From positions 1 through 21,422 of the forward strand of contig URQQ01000070.1 in the NCBI GenBank assembly GCA_900549995.1: a stretch of 21,422 nt of DNA, in the 5' to 3' direction. Positions 1-6,972 of the stretch are shown in pieces (position 1 is the first letter of the stretch; every line of letters starts with the position of its first letter). Below the pieces are notes generated by a model. The model saw only the letters and a list, made by a program, of their open reading frames with translations, was not told the DNA's origin and did not search any database. The stretch is from an uncultured Lachnospiraceae bacterium (GTDB lineage: Bacteria; Bacillota; Clostridia; Lachnospirales; Lachnospiraceae). Position numbers and translations under genes: made by a program.

Positions 1-1004
1 TAGCTGCCTCCGCACAGATAAGCGATTCCTGCCCCTGCTCCCGCGCCGGCGCTTACCGCGCCGCAATATGCGGATAATCTTCCAATCGGTGTCTTCTGGT
101 GAATGGCAGTAAGGTTGGATAAGGCCAGGGCCCTGTATTTCTTCTCCTCGCTTACCTTAAGCTCCTCCGCATATACAAGGACCGGTACGGATGCAGTGAT
201 TCCCTGGTTCCCGCTGCCTGAATTGATGATGACCGGCAGTTCACAGCCATTCATCCTGGCGTCGGAACCAGCCGCCGCCATGGCCTTTGCCCTGGTGCGC
301 ACATCATTGCCAGACATATCAAGAAGCACCTTGCCGATGTTGGCGCCGTAATTCCCCTTGATGCCCTCCTCTGCAATGGCCATGTTATAGGAAATCTGGC
401 GGTCCAGTACCTCCTTGATGTCGGCTATGTCAACCGTGTTGATGAAATCCCAGATATCTTCCATATTAAGAAGGCTCCTGTCTGTCAGGCCCTCCTCGTC
501 CTCTCCGGCCACTTCTATCTGCTTTAAGATCTCGCCGTCTTTTTCAACCAGTACCACATTGGTGTGGTAATTGGCAATGCGCACCTTTGCATAAGAGCTT
601 CCCTTGTACAGTGTCACGATGATGTCAAAGGTGATGCCATTGTCCACATGCTCCACTTCAATCTGGGTATTTTCTATGAACTCCTTCATCTGTGCAATCT
701 GCTCCGGTGTCACCTGGGCGATTACCTCCAGCTCCTTATCCGGGTCACCTGCCACGATACCGGCTGTTGCAGCGGCCGGGATTCCTTTTAAATGGTCTGT
801 ATTAGGCACAATCACGGATTTGACATTCTTGATAATACTTCCACTGGCTTCGATTAAAACTTTATCCGGTATGCAACCGAGGACCTCTCTCGCTTTTGCC
901 GCTGCATATGCAAGGGCTATTGGTTCCGTGCACCCCATCGCAGGGACCAATTCTTCTTTCAGGATCTGAACGTATGCACCATATTTCACATCTTCTCTAT
1001 CCAT
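1..1004 (-). CDS. UPF0597 / L-cysteine desulfidase-type (CyuA/YhaM-like) protein, C-terminus cut by window
   Basis: Minus-strand reading from an ATG at 1004 stays open to the window edge (334 codons; family members are about 430 aa), so the C-terminal quarter is missing. The N-terminus carries the family signature MGCTEP (Cys25), the middle has NSGSGNQGITASVPV, and the last visible residues are SAYCGAVSAGAGAGIAYLCGG, a glycine- and cysteine-rich stretch typical of serine dehydratase alpha-like iron-sulfur enzymes. Known members of this family release sulfide, ammonia and pyruvate from L-cysteine (E. coli CyuA, the methanogen cysteine desulfidase); others are only called 'serine dehydratase alpha family'. 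The start is set by a GGAG motif about 8 nt upstream and by the promoter at 1050-1078. It is probably a cytosolic [4Fe-4S] enzyme. Substrate preference cannot be read from sequence. No neighbour in the window links to it functionally. Confidence 0.85.
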   Translation of the reverse strand, partial: MDREDVKYGAYVQILKEELVPAMGCTEPIALAYAAAKAREVLGCIPDKVLIEASGSIIKNVKSVIVPNTDHLKGIPAAATAGIVAGDPDKELEVIAQVTPEQIAQMKEFIENTQIEVEHVDNGITFDIIVTLYKGSSYAKVRIANYHTNVVLVEKDGEILKQIEVAGEDEEGLTDRSLLNMEDIWDFINTVDIADIKEVLDRQISYNMAIAEEGIKGNYGANIGKVLLDMSGNDVRTRAKAMAAAGSDARMNGCELPVIINSGSGNQGITASVPVLVYAEELKVSEEKKYRALALSNLTAIHQKTPIGRLSAYCGAVSAGAGAGAGIAYLCGGS

Positions 1005-1049
1005 TTTTTCGCTCCATGACATATTATTATTATTTTCCCAAACATGATT

Positions 1050-1078
1050 ATCATAACATGAGTACTGGCTTATGTAAA
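1050..1078 (-). promoter_or_regulatory. sigma-A promoter of the UPF0597 gene with overlapping palindrome
   Basis: On the minus strand a -35 TTTACA (1073-1078) and -10 TATGAT (1050-1055) are separated by exactly 17 nt. The -10 box is part of a perfect palindrome ATGATAATCAT (1044-1054), which resembles the core of a Fur box. The leader to the ATG is about 40 nt. The promoter is seen directly; regulation by Fur is only a guess. Confidence 0.7.
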
Positions 1079-1180
1079 TAGATTATTGTATAATTCGTAT
1101 ATTTTTCATTTCTTTATAGCTTCTTTTTTAGTGTTTTTGCACTATAGACATTTGTTCTTCTGACACATACATACATTTCC

Positions 1181-1204
1181 TGACAGAGCCTGCCATATCT
1201 GTCA
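1181..1204 (-). terminator. weak inverted repeat at the 3' end of the GH25 gene
   Basis: TGACAGA (1181-1187) and TCTGTCA (1198-1204) are perfect 7-bp arms around 10 nt, and they include the stop codon of the lysozyme-like gene. No clear U-tract follows on the minus strand, so it may be a weak terminator or chance. The rest of 1080-1180 is AT-rich with nothing else recognisable. Confidence 0.3.
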
Positions 1205-2053
1205 TTCCTCCGGAAACCACAGATTTAAGTCTACATTTCCTTCGATCCCGGGAACACTCCCTTTTTCGGTATACTGCCACATCTGGAACTGATAGGGAAA
1301 CTGCGGAACCGGTTCATAATCCGCATACCAGATTTTGAAATCCTGAAGCTTTGTAAGGTCAAGAGAATAGGCAAACCATTTCATGTTGGCATAGATCATG
1401 GGCTCATACCCGGCCTTTTTCACCGCTTCTCCAAACACCGCACAATGCCTGGTATACTGCTCTTTGTCAAGCCCGTTGGCTCTTGCATCTGCCCCTTTTA
1501 CTTCCTCCGTATCGAATACGACCGGTCCTTTGACCGGATACCCTTTCAGATGATGAAGCACAAATTCCGCCTCCTCAAGCGCCTCTTTCTCTGTCACTGC
1601 CTGGGAAAAGAAATATACCCCCACATCAAGCCCGGCGCCGACTGCCCCTTCTATATGGTTTTGATACTGTTCATCCAGCATCAGTTTCCCCTCCGCGCCA
1701 TAGCCCCGGTATCCAAGCCTGATCACAGCAAATTCTATCCCGCTGTTTTTTACCGCCTGCCAGTCAATGTCTGTCTGGTAGCGCGAGACGTCAATTCCGA
1801 TTCTGGAGACTATCTTCCCCTTTTGATCTGTATAGTAACGATACCCATCTTTTTCCATCAGTCTGGAATAGTCATAGCCAGAACGCTCAAGTCCCTCAAG
1901 TAACGGCGCCTCATATTCATTTCCAACGACGTCTCTGAAAGAAAATGTCTCCTGTTTTGGCTTCTTTTCCTCTTCTTTCTCCTGATTTTTTTCACACCCT
2001 GCCGCTGCCAGAAGAACAGCCAGACACAGAAGTGCCATCCTTCGTTTTCCCAT
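1202..2053 (-). CDS. GH25-family lysozyme-like lipoprotein
   Basis: Predicted exported lipoprotein of 283 aa. A positively charged start and hydrophobic stretch lead to a lipobox LAAAGC (Cys20), followed by a lysine/glutamate-rich linker and a glycoside hydrolase 25 domain from about residue 84 to the end. GH25 landmarks are visible: GIDVSRYQ with Asp88, FAVIRLGYRGYG, GVYFFSQAV, the catalytic-type DTE pair in VVFDTEEV (Asp181, Glu183), WYADY, and a closing FQMWQY...VDLNLWF. Such enzymes cut the N-acetylmuramyl-N-acetylglucosamine bond of peptidoglycan, here at the outer membrane face. I chose the ATG at 2053 rather than one at 2065 because GGAGG (2059-2063) lies 5 nt upstream of it and would fall inside the longer version. 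It may serve in cell-wall turnover. No obvious operon partner; no clear own promoter was found. Confidence 0.88.
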   Translation of the reverse strand: MGKRRMALLCLAVLLAAAGCEKNQEKEEEKKPKQETFSFRDVVGNEYEAPLLEGLERSGYDYSRLMEKDGYRYYTDQKGKIVSRIGIDVSRYQTDIDWQAVKNSGIEFAVIRLGYRGYGAEGKLMLDEQYQNHIEGAVGAGLDVGVYFFSQAVTEKEALEEAEFVLHHLKGYPVKGPVVFDTEEVKGADARANGLDKEQYTRHCAVFGEAVKKAGYEPMIYANMKWFAYSLDLTKLQDFKIWYADYEPVPQFPYQFQMWQYTEKGSVPGIEGNVDLNLWFPEE

Positions 2054-2084
2054 GCATTCCTCCATACCATATAAAATATCACAT

Positions 2085-2131
2085 AAAAGGCATGTCTCAG
2101 GTACTGATCCTTCCCTGAAGCCATGCCTTTT
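2085..2131 (-). terminator. stem-loop between ddh and the lysozyme gene
   Basis: AAAAGGCATG (2085-2094) pairs with CATGCCTTTT (2122-2131), extended inward by CTCAGG/CCTGAaG with one bulge, leaving about 12 nt of loop. On the minus strand a TTTT run follows the stem. It fits a rho-independent terminator for ddh that is now about 200 bp from the ddh stop because a hairpin-rich segment lies between; it could also work on the plus strand. Confidence 0.55.
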
Positions 2132-2143
2132 TATATCTTACAG

Positions 2144-2334
2144 ATCAGGGTGTCAAAACACCCTGATCGTGATTACACGGATTGTTTCGTGCTCCGCACT
2201 CCCACAATCCTCCCACAATTCGGATTCTCATGGTGCAAAAGCACCACTTCATCCTCATTGTGGGGCGTGTCATAAAGTTCTGTCCCCACCTTCATGCAAG
2301 CATGAGATGGGGATAGACTTTTGACACTGTAATC
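2144..2334. mobile_element. candidate non-coding miniature mobile element (MITE-like), about 190 bp
   Basis: The segment lies between two identical 9-bp copies of ATCTTACAG (2135-2143 and 2335-2343). Its left end ATCAGGGTGTCAAAA (2144-2158) matches the reverse complement of its right end, ATTACAGTGTCAAAA (2319-2333), at 12 of 15 positions; one extra base (2334) separates the right end from its direct repeat. There is no coding capacity. The interior is nearly all inverted repeats: a perfect 10-bp stem at 2143-2168, then nested stems near 2178-2211, 2212-2264 and 2267-2327. It sits exactly at the ddh stop codon, between ddh and its probable terminator, a common place for such insertions. Alternative: a structured RNA or a cluster of terminators, since the terminal match partly coincides with the hairpins. 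Confidence 0.45.
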
Positions 2335-2337
2335 ATC

Positions 2338-3324
2338 TTACAGTAAATGTTTTCTCAGTTCTTCCCCGCTTCTGGCAGAAAGATATGCCGGCGCAATATC
2401 AAATACCGTACGGCAGCCCGCCTGTCCTTCCCTGCTGAGGCGGTATGCTGCTCTTGCATATGCAGTCAGTACCGAAGAGGTGAATTCCGGATTTGAATCC
2501 AGTTTCAGGCTGTACTCGATCACATGCTGGTGTTCTTCCTCCCATCCGGTCCTTCCGCTTCGGATTACAAATCCGCCGTGAGGAATTCCGCTGTGGTCAC
2601 GGTCAAGCTCTTCCTGGCTTATAAAATGTACGATCGTCTCGTATTCATCAAAATAATTCGGCATTGTTTTGATCGTCTCTTCAATTTTCTGAAGATCTGC
2701 TCCTTCTTCCGCAACAACAAAACACTCACGGAGATGTTTTTCTCTTGTTGTAAGTTCCGGATTGCTTCCGCTTCTCACTGCCTCAAGCGCAGACTCAATC
2801 GGGATGGTATATTGCTTGCCGTCTTTGACTCCCTCTACGCGGCGGATCGCATCAGAATGCCCCTGGCTTACACCTTTTCCCCAGAATGTATAATCTTTCC
2901 CTTCTGGAAGGATTGCGTTTGCATACATTCTGTTCAGGGAGAACATTCCCGGATCCCAGCCGACAGAAATAATTCCGATATTTCCGCCCTTCTTAGCCGC
3001 TTCGTCCACCGCCGCATAGTGCTCCGGTATTTTTGCATGCGTATCAAAACTATCAATAATATTGAACATTTCTGCGTATTTCGGAGACTGTACCGGAAGA
3101 TCCGTCGCACTTCCTCCACAGATAATCAGAACATCAATCTTGTCCTTCCATGACTCTAAATCATCTACATGGCATACTTCCGCCTCTTTCGTCAGTATAC
3201 TCACATTCTCCGGCGCTCTCCTCGTAAATACAGCGGCAAGCTCCATATCACCGTTCTGCTTCACTGCACATTCAACGCCTCTTCCAAGATTTCCATATCC
3301 TAAAATACCTATTTTAATACTCAT
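2338..3324 (-). CDS. ddh: meso-diaminopimelate D-dehydrogenase
   Basis: Cytosolic NADPH-dependent enzyme that interconverts L-tetrahydrodipicolinate and meso-2,6-diaminopimelate in one step, giving a short cut in lysine and peptidoglycan precursor synthesis. The 328-aa length matches the family (about 326 aa). Visible landmarks: Rossmann motif GILGYGNLGRG (residues 6-16), VFTRR near 32-36, the ICGGSATD loop (68-75), the substrate-site GWDPGMFS (122-129) and WGKGVSQGHSDAIRR (148-162), plus RSGRTGWEEEHQHVIEYSLKLDSNPEFTSS near the C-terminus. The start is the ATG at 3324, placed by GGAGG at 3331-3335; an upstream in-frame extension lacks homology. It appears monocistronic, with its own strong promoter (3365-3393). 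Its last codon and stop lie in the right-hand ATCTTACAG repeat of the candidate mobile element. Confidence 0.93.
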   Translation of the reverse strand: MSIKIGILGYGNLGRGVECAVKQNGDMELAAVFTRRAPENVSILTKEAEVCHVDDLESWKDKIDVLIICGGSATDLPVQSPKYAEMFNIIDSFDTHAKIPEHYAAVDEAAKKGGNIGIISVGWDPGMFSLNRMYANAILPEGKDYTFWGKGVSQGHSDAIRRVEGVKDGKQYTIPIESALEAVRSGSNPELTTREKHLRECFVVAEEGADLQKIEETIKTMPNYFDEYETIVHFISQEELDRDHSGIPHGGFVIRSGRTGWEEEHQHVIEYSLKLDSNPEFTSSVLTAYARAAYRLSREGQAGCRTVFDIAPAYLSARSGEELRKHLL

Positions 3325-3364
3325 ATGTATCCTCCACTTTCTTATGTATACAGATTTGTTAGTG

Positions 3365-3393
3365 ATTATAATATACTGCCCGATATTTTTCAA
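3365..3393 (-). promoter_or_regulatory. sigma-A promoter of ddh
   Basis: Minus-strand -35 TTGAAA (3388-3393) and perfect -10 TATAAT (3365-3370) with a 17-nt spacer. The predicted leader is about 35 nt and ends in GGAGG. The promoter lies immediately past the kbl terminator. Confidence 0.8.
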
Positions 3394-3415
3394 GACATTC
3401 CAGGGAAAAAGCAGA

Positions 3416-3440
3416 AAAGCGGAGCCTGAGGCTCCGCTTT
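3416..3440 (-). terminator. rho-independent terminator of kbl
   Basis: A perfect 11-bp stem, AAAGCGGAGCC (3416-3426) with GGCTCCGCTTT (3430-3440), and a 3-nt loop lie 10 nt beyond the kbl stop. On the minus strand T-rich sequence follows (TTTT, then TTTTT a few bases on). It separates kbl-tdh from ddh. Confidence 0.85.
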
Positions 3441-3449
3441 CGTGTCCGT

Positions 3450-4649
3450 TTATTTTAATCCCATCTCTTCTCTTACTTCGATGAAACATTTCACGATAAA
3501 ATCGATATCTTCTTTTGTATGGCTTGCACATACCTGTGTTCTGATTCTTGCTTTTCCCTTCGGAACAACAGGGAAGGAGAATGCAACTACATACACACCT
3601 TTCTCCATCATACGTTTTGCAAATTCTGCTGCTGTCTTCTCATCGTATAACATAACCGGCACACATGGATGTGTTCCAGGAATGATGTCAAATCCGTTCT
3701 CAACAAGAAGGTTTCTGTAATATGCTGTCACTTCTTCCAGATGGTCACGAAGCTCTGTACTTTCATCCAGCATATCGAATAATTCGATGCTTGCGCCCGC
3801 GATTGCCGGAGCCAGTGAGTTGGAGAATAAGTACGGGCGGCTTCTCTGACGAAGTAAATCAATGATTTCTTTTCTTCCTGAAGTATATCCGCCTGATGCT
3901 CCGCCGAGAGCTTTTCCAAGAGTACCTGTGATAATATCCACACGACCTTCCACTCCACAGTGCTCTGCAGTTCCGCGGCCAGTCTTGCCTACAAATCCGA
4001 CTGCATGGCTGTCGTCCACCATCACAAGCGCATTGTATTTATCCGCAAGGTCACATACTCCTTTTAAGTTACAGATGATTCCGTCCATTGAGAATACACC
4101 GTCTGTAGCGATCAGTTTCACTCTTGCGCCAGCCTCGTCAGCTGCTTTCAGCTGTGCTTCGAGATCTTCCATATTGTTGTTTTTATAGCGGAAACGTTTT
4201 GCTTTGCAAAGGCGCACACCGTCAATAATTGACGCATGGTTCAATTCGTCACTGATCACTGCGTCATCTGCTGTCAGAATTGTCTCGAAAAGACCACCAT
4301 TCGCATCAAAGCAGGAAGAGTAAAGGATCGTGTCATCTGTTCCTAAAAAGTCGGAAATTTTCTTCTCAAGCTTTTTATGAATATCCTGTGTACCACAGAT
4401 AAAACGTACAGATGCAACTCCGTAGCCTTTTTCATCATATGTTCTTTTTGCAGCATCAATCAGACGCTGATTATCTCCAAGTCCAAGATAGTTGTTCGCA
4501 CACATGCAGAGCAGCTCACGACCATCTTCCATTTTCACTCTTGCACCCTGCGGTGATACGAAAGGCGCTTCCCCTTTGAACAGGCCAGCCTCTTTGATCC
4601 CTTCTACTTCTTTTGAATAAATGCTTAAAATATCGTCTTTACGTGCCAT
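3450..4649 (-). CDS. kbl: 2-amino-3-ketobutyrate CoA ligase (glycine C-acetyltransferase)
   Basis: PLP-dependent alpha-oxoamine synthase of 399 aa (E. coli Kbl is 398). It cleaves 2-amino-3-ketobutyrate with CoA to glycine and acetyl-CoA, the second step of threonine breakdown after Tdh. Family landmarks: CANNYLGL near residue 50, SCFDANGG near 112 with ELNHASIIDG near 135 (His138), VMVDDSHAVGFVGKTGRGT (209-227) with the PLP-contacting Asp and His, and TGTLGKALGGASGGY with the Schiff-base lysine at about 246. The ATG at 4649 has AAGGAG just upstream. It follows tdh by 57 nt, so the two form an operon from the tdh promoter, closed by the terminator at 3416-3440. Nothing looks damaged. Confidence 0.95.
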   Translation of the reverse strand: MARKDDILSIYSKEVEGIKEAGLFKGEAPFVSPQGARVKMEDGRELLCMCANNYLGLGDNQRLIDAAKRTYDEKGYGVASVRFICGTQDIHKKLEKKISDFLGTDDTILYSSCFDANGGLFETILTADDAVISDELNHASIIDGVRLCKAKRFRYKNNNMEDLEAQLKAADEAGARVKLIATDGVFSMDGIICNLKGVCDLADKYNALVMVDDSHAVGFVGKTGRGTAEHCGVEGRVDIITGTLGKALGGASGGYTSGRKEIIDLLRQRSRPYLFSNSLAPAIAGASIELFDMLDESTELRDHLEEVTAYYRNLLVENGFDIIPGTHPCVPVMLYDEKTAAEFAKRMMEKGVYVVAFSFPVVPKGKARIRTQVCASHTKEDIDFIVKCFIEVREEMGLK

Positions 4650-4706
4650 TGTTGACTCCTTCTCTAAAATAACTGATTTCCCGGTTTCGCTTCTTACAAG
4701 ATAGAA

Positions 4707-5768
4707 TTAATCGTTGATATGTGCCCAGTCTAAGATGACTTTTCCAGACATACCTGAGATCATCGCATCAAATCCCTTTTCATAATCCTTGATATCGAAA
4801 TGATGTGTAATAATCGGAGAAATGTCAAGTCCTGCCTGAAGCATTGTAGACATCTTATACCATGTATCCCATACTTTTCTTCCGTAGATTCCGCGGATAT
4901 TCAGGCCATTAAAGATCACTGTCTCAAGATCAACCACTGCATCTGTTCTCTGCAGGCCAAGAAGAGCAATCTTTCCGCCATGTTTCATATTATGGATCAT
5001 GTCAGACAGTCCAGGCTGGCTTCCTGACATTTCAAGACCTACATCAAATCCTTCTGTCATGCCGATAGTTTTCATTACATCTGAAAGTTTTTCTTCTTTC
5101 AGGTTCACCGTTCTTGTTGCGCCGAGTTTCTCTGCAAGTTCCAGACGGTATGGGTTTAAATCTGTAACAACAACATGTCTTGCTCCTGAAAATTTGGCAA
5201 TTGCAGCAGCCATACATCCGATCGGGCCTGCTCCTGTAATCAGCACATCCTCTCCCAACATGTCATATGAAAGCGCTGTATGAGTCGCATTTCCGAATGG
5301 ATCGAAGATTGCGTACATTTCTTCCGGGATTGCCGGATTACATGGCCATACATTGGATGACGGAATGACAAGATACTCTGCGAAAGCACCGCTTCTGTTT
5401 ACGCCGACACCCTTGGCATCCTTACAGTTTTCTTTGTGGCCTTCCAGACAGTTTCTGCACTTTCCGCATGTGATATGTCCTTCTCCAGATACCAAATCTC
5501 CGATTTTGAAGCCCTGTACCCCTTCACCGACTTCAACAACTTCTCCGACATATTCATGTCCGGCAGTCAGTCCGACCGGGATGGTGTGCTGTGCCCATTC
5601 ATTCCACTGATAAATATGTACGTCTGTTCCGCAGATCGCTGTTTTGTGAATTTTGATTTTTACATCGTTTGGCCCTACTTCCGGAACCGGAACTTTTTTC
5701 ATCCAAAGTCCTGGTTCAGCTTTCTCTTTTACCAGTGCCCACATGGTACTTTTTTCATTTTCGCTCAT
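4707..5768 (-). CDS. tdh: L-threonine 3-dehydrogenase
   Basis: Zinc-dependent medium-chain dehydrogenase of 353 aa (E. coli Tdh is 341) that oxidises L-threonine to 2-amino-3-ketobutyrate with NAD. The catalytic zinc site is seen in CGTDVHIYQWNEW (Cys46) and GHEYVGEVVEVG (His71, Glu72). The structural zinc site has Cys101, Cys104, Cys107 and Cys115. The NAD Rossmann motif GAGPIG is at 179-184. The FDPFGNATHTAL stretch is also typical of Tdh rather than of general alcohol dehydrogenases. The ATG at 5768 has GGAGG 7 nt upstream (5776-5780). It is first in the tdh-kbl operon, which together converts threonine to glycine plus acetyl-CoA. The promoter and a candidate operator lie upstream. Confidence 0.94.
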   Translation of the reverse strand: MSENEKSTMWALVKEKAEPGLWMKKVPVPEVGPNDVKIKIHKTAICGTDVHIYQWNEWAQHTIPVGLTAGHEYVGEVVEVGEGVQGFKIGDLVSGEGHITCGKCRNCLEGHKENCKDAKGVGVNRSGAFAEYLVIPSSNVWPCNPAIPEEMYAIFDPFGNATHTALSYDMLGEDVLITGAGPIGCMAAAIAKFSGARHVVVTDLNPYRLELAEKLGATRTVNLKEEKLSDVMKTIGMTEGFDVGLEMSGSQPGLSDMIHNMKHGGKIALLGLQRTDAVVDLETVIFNGLNIRGIYGRKVWDTWYKMSTMLQAGLDISPIITHHFDIKDYEKGFDAMISGMSGKVILDWAHIND

Positions 5769-5806
5769 GACATTACCTCCATAAAATATGTTTCCTCGTT
5801 AAGGTA

Positions 5807-5835
5807 ATCATAGCGCACAACCGCCAAAATTTCAA
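5807..5835 (-). promoter_or_regulatory. sigma-A promoter of tdh-kbl
   Basis: Minus-strand -35 TTGAAA (5830-5835) and -10 TATGAT (5807-5812), spacer 17 nt; the leader to the tdh ATG is about 32 nt. Confidence 0.75.
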
Positions 5836-5878
5836 GCAAAATTTTCCGTTTCTCGCGAACATTTTCAATAATTTTGTT

Positions 5879-5897
5879 TTTGTGTGGAGTACACAAA
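5879..5897. promoter_or_regulatory. candidate operator upstream of tdh
   Basis: Perfect inverted repeat TTTGTGT-GGAGT-ACACAAA (7-bp arms, 5-nt spacer), about 45 bp upstream of the tdh -35 box. The size and symmetry suit a dimeric regulator, possibly an activator. The regulator is unknown. Confidence 0.4.
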
Positions 5898-6027
5898 CAA
5901 GTGTCTTTTGTACGCACTCTTGGCATTTTTTTAACAAATTTTTCCTTCATTTGTATTTGCATTAAAGACATTTGTTTCTGTTATCCGTACGGTACAAAAA
6001 ACACTGAACTGCCAAGGAAGAGTTATT

Positions 6028-6129
6028 ATGGATGTATTAAATTTAGAAACAATACAAATATTCAAAAAGACCCTGAAAAGAGAAATAGGACGCCTTCTTC
6101 CTTCGTCCTATTTCTCCATTCTCAATTGA
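6028..6129 (+). CDS. possible small ORF, 33 aa, unknown
   Basis: A plus-strand ATG at 6028 is preceded 5 nt upstream by AAGGAAGAG, a fair Shine-Dalgarno sequence, and runs 33 codons to a TGA at 6127. The product starts MDVLNLETIQIFKKTLKREI, is lysine-rich and could form an amphipathic helix. It ends 5 nt before the convergent stop of the lactonase-like gene, and its 3' half overlaps the stem-loop at 6080-6116. No convincing promoter was found (a weak TTGCAT-17-GTTATC upstream). It may be real, a regulatory peptide, or chance. Confidence 0.25.
   Translation: MDVLNLETIQIFKKTLKREIGRLLPSSYFSILN
6080..6116 (-). terminator. terminator of the ABC-transporter / lactonase-like operon
   Basis: A perfect 13-bp stem, GAGAAATAGGACG (6080-6092) with CGTCCTATTTCTC (6104-6116), and an 11-nt loop lie just beyond the stop at 6135. 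On the minus strand a TTTTC then TTTTT follows, giving only a modest U-tract. Confidence 0.65.
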
Positions 6130-6134
6130 TTTAA

Positions 6135-6956
6135 CTAATCATAATATCCGTCCGGCGCTTTCACCAGCGTATTAAACTGCTGTCTGTCATGCCCAAACCA
6201 CACTTTTGCGTGTGAAAGTCTTGCCGTATTTTTAATATACTTCAAGCTTTTTCTCCAGCCTACCGTATCATAGACGACTCCCGGCTCCTGTTCGTTTTCG
6301 TAGTTCTCCATGCAGTACACTGCATCTGAAGTTATGATGACACTTCCCGTATTCTCCAGGTCAACCTTCAGTGCCAAAACTCCTCTCGCATGTCCTGGGC
6401 CTAAATTCAAGATTGTCACACCCGGACACACTTCATAGTCCCCTTCCCCACACTCAATAAAATGCCAGTTCATTTTTTTCCTAATCCACTGATCGGTATC
6501 TTTCCAGATATAAGAATCCATATATCGGTGCAAAGCATATGCCTGAATGCATGCGTTGAATTCATCCTTATGCACAAGAATTTCTGCATTAGGGAAATAT
6601 TCTACACATCCTGCATGATCATTGTGCATATGAGAAAGTATTACGGTGTTGATTTCATCGGGACTAATCCCAAGCTGCTTCAGTTTATAGAGAATGCTTG
6701 TACTCTCATCTCCTTCAAAAGGTACCTGATTCTGAAATTCTACCGGCCAGCGTCCATCTTCTCCCATACATCCAGGATGACACCCCGTATCATAAAGAAT
6801 ATAACCGCTGTCTGTTTCTATCAAATATGCCGGTACCGGAAATTCCACCATTTCATTTTCACAATGAGGCATATTTACCTTTGCTACATGAGACATGGAA
6901 ACCACCAGATTCCTGTCCAGTTTCAGGCTGCCCAATTCAAAAACATGTAATTTCAT
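6135..6956 (-). CDS. metallo-beta-lactamase-fold hydrolase, N-acyl-homoserine-lactonase type
   Basis: A 273-aa cytosolic metallohydrolase. It shows the complete dinuclear metal motif of the lactonase branch: LSHMHNDHAG (His109, His111, Asp113, His114), GPGHARG (His189), SDAVY (Asp211) and FGHD (His256). The start is rich in AhlB/AiiA-like features (AYLIETDSGYILYDTGCHP). Known members hydrolyse the lactone ring of N-acyl-homoserine lactones or other lactones; the substrate here is unknown. I chose the ATG at 6956 because GGGGAA precedes it and the protein then begins MKLHVFELGSLKLD; a longer reading to 6989 would overlap the preceding gene. It is last in the five-gene importer operon, 16 nt behind the binding protein. 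That placement suggests it acts on the imported ligand or a lactone made from it (inference). Confidence 0.85.
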   Translation of the reverse strand: MKLHVFELGSLKLDRNLVVSMSHVAKVNMPHCENEMVEFPVPAYLIETDSGYILYDTGCHPGCMGEDGRWPVEFQNQVPFEGDESTSILYKLKQLGISPDEINTVILSHMHNDHAGCVEYFPNAEILVHKDEFNACIQAYALHRYMDSYIWKDTDQWIRKKMNWHFIECGEGDYEVCPGVTILNLGPGHARGVLALKVDLENTGSVIITSDAVYCMENYENEQEPGVVYDTVGWRKSLKYIKNTARLSHAKVWFGHDRQQFNTLVKAPDGYYD

Positions 6957-6972
6957 ACCATTCCCCGCTTTC

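Noticed and set aside
3325..3531. N-terminal extension of ddh
   Set aside because: It would cover the ddh promoter and the kbl terminator; GGAGG and family length fix the start at 3324.
5765..5971. 68-aa minus-strand ORF reaching into tdh
   Set aside because: It contains the tdh promoter and leader, has no good ribosome binding site and no recognisable features; taken as chance.
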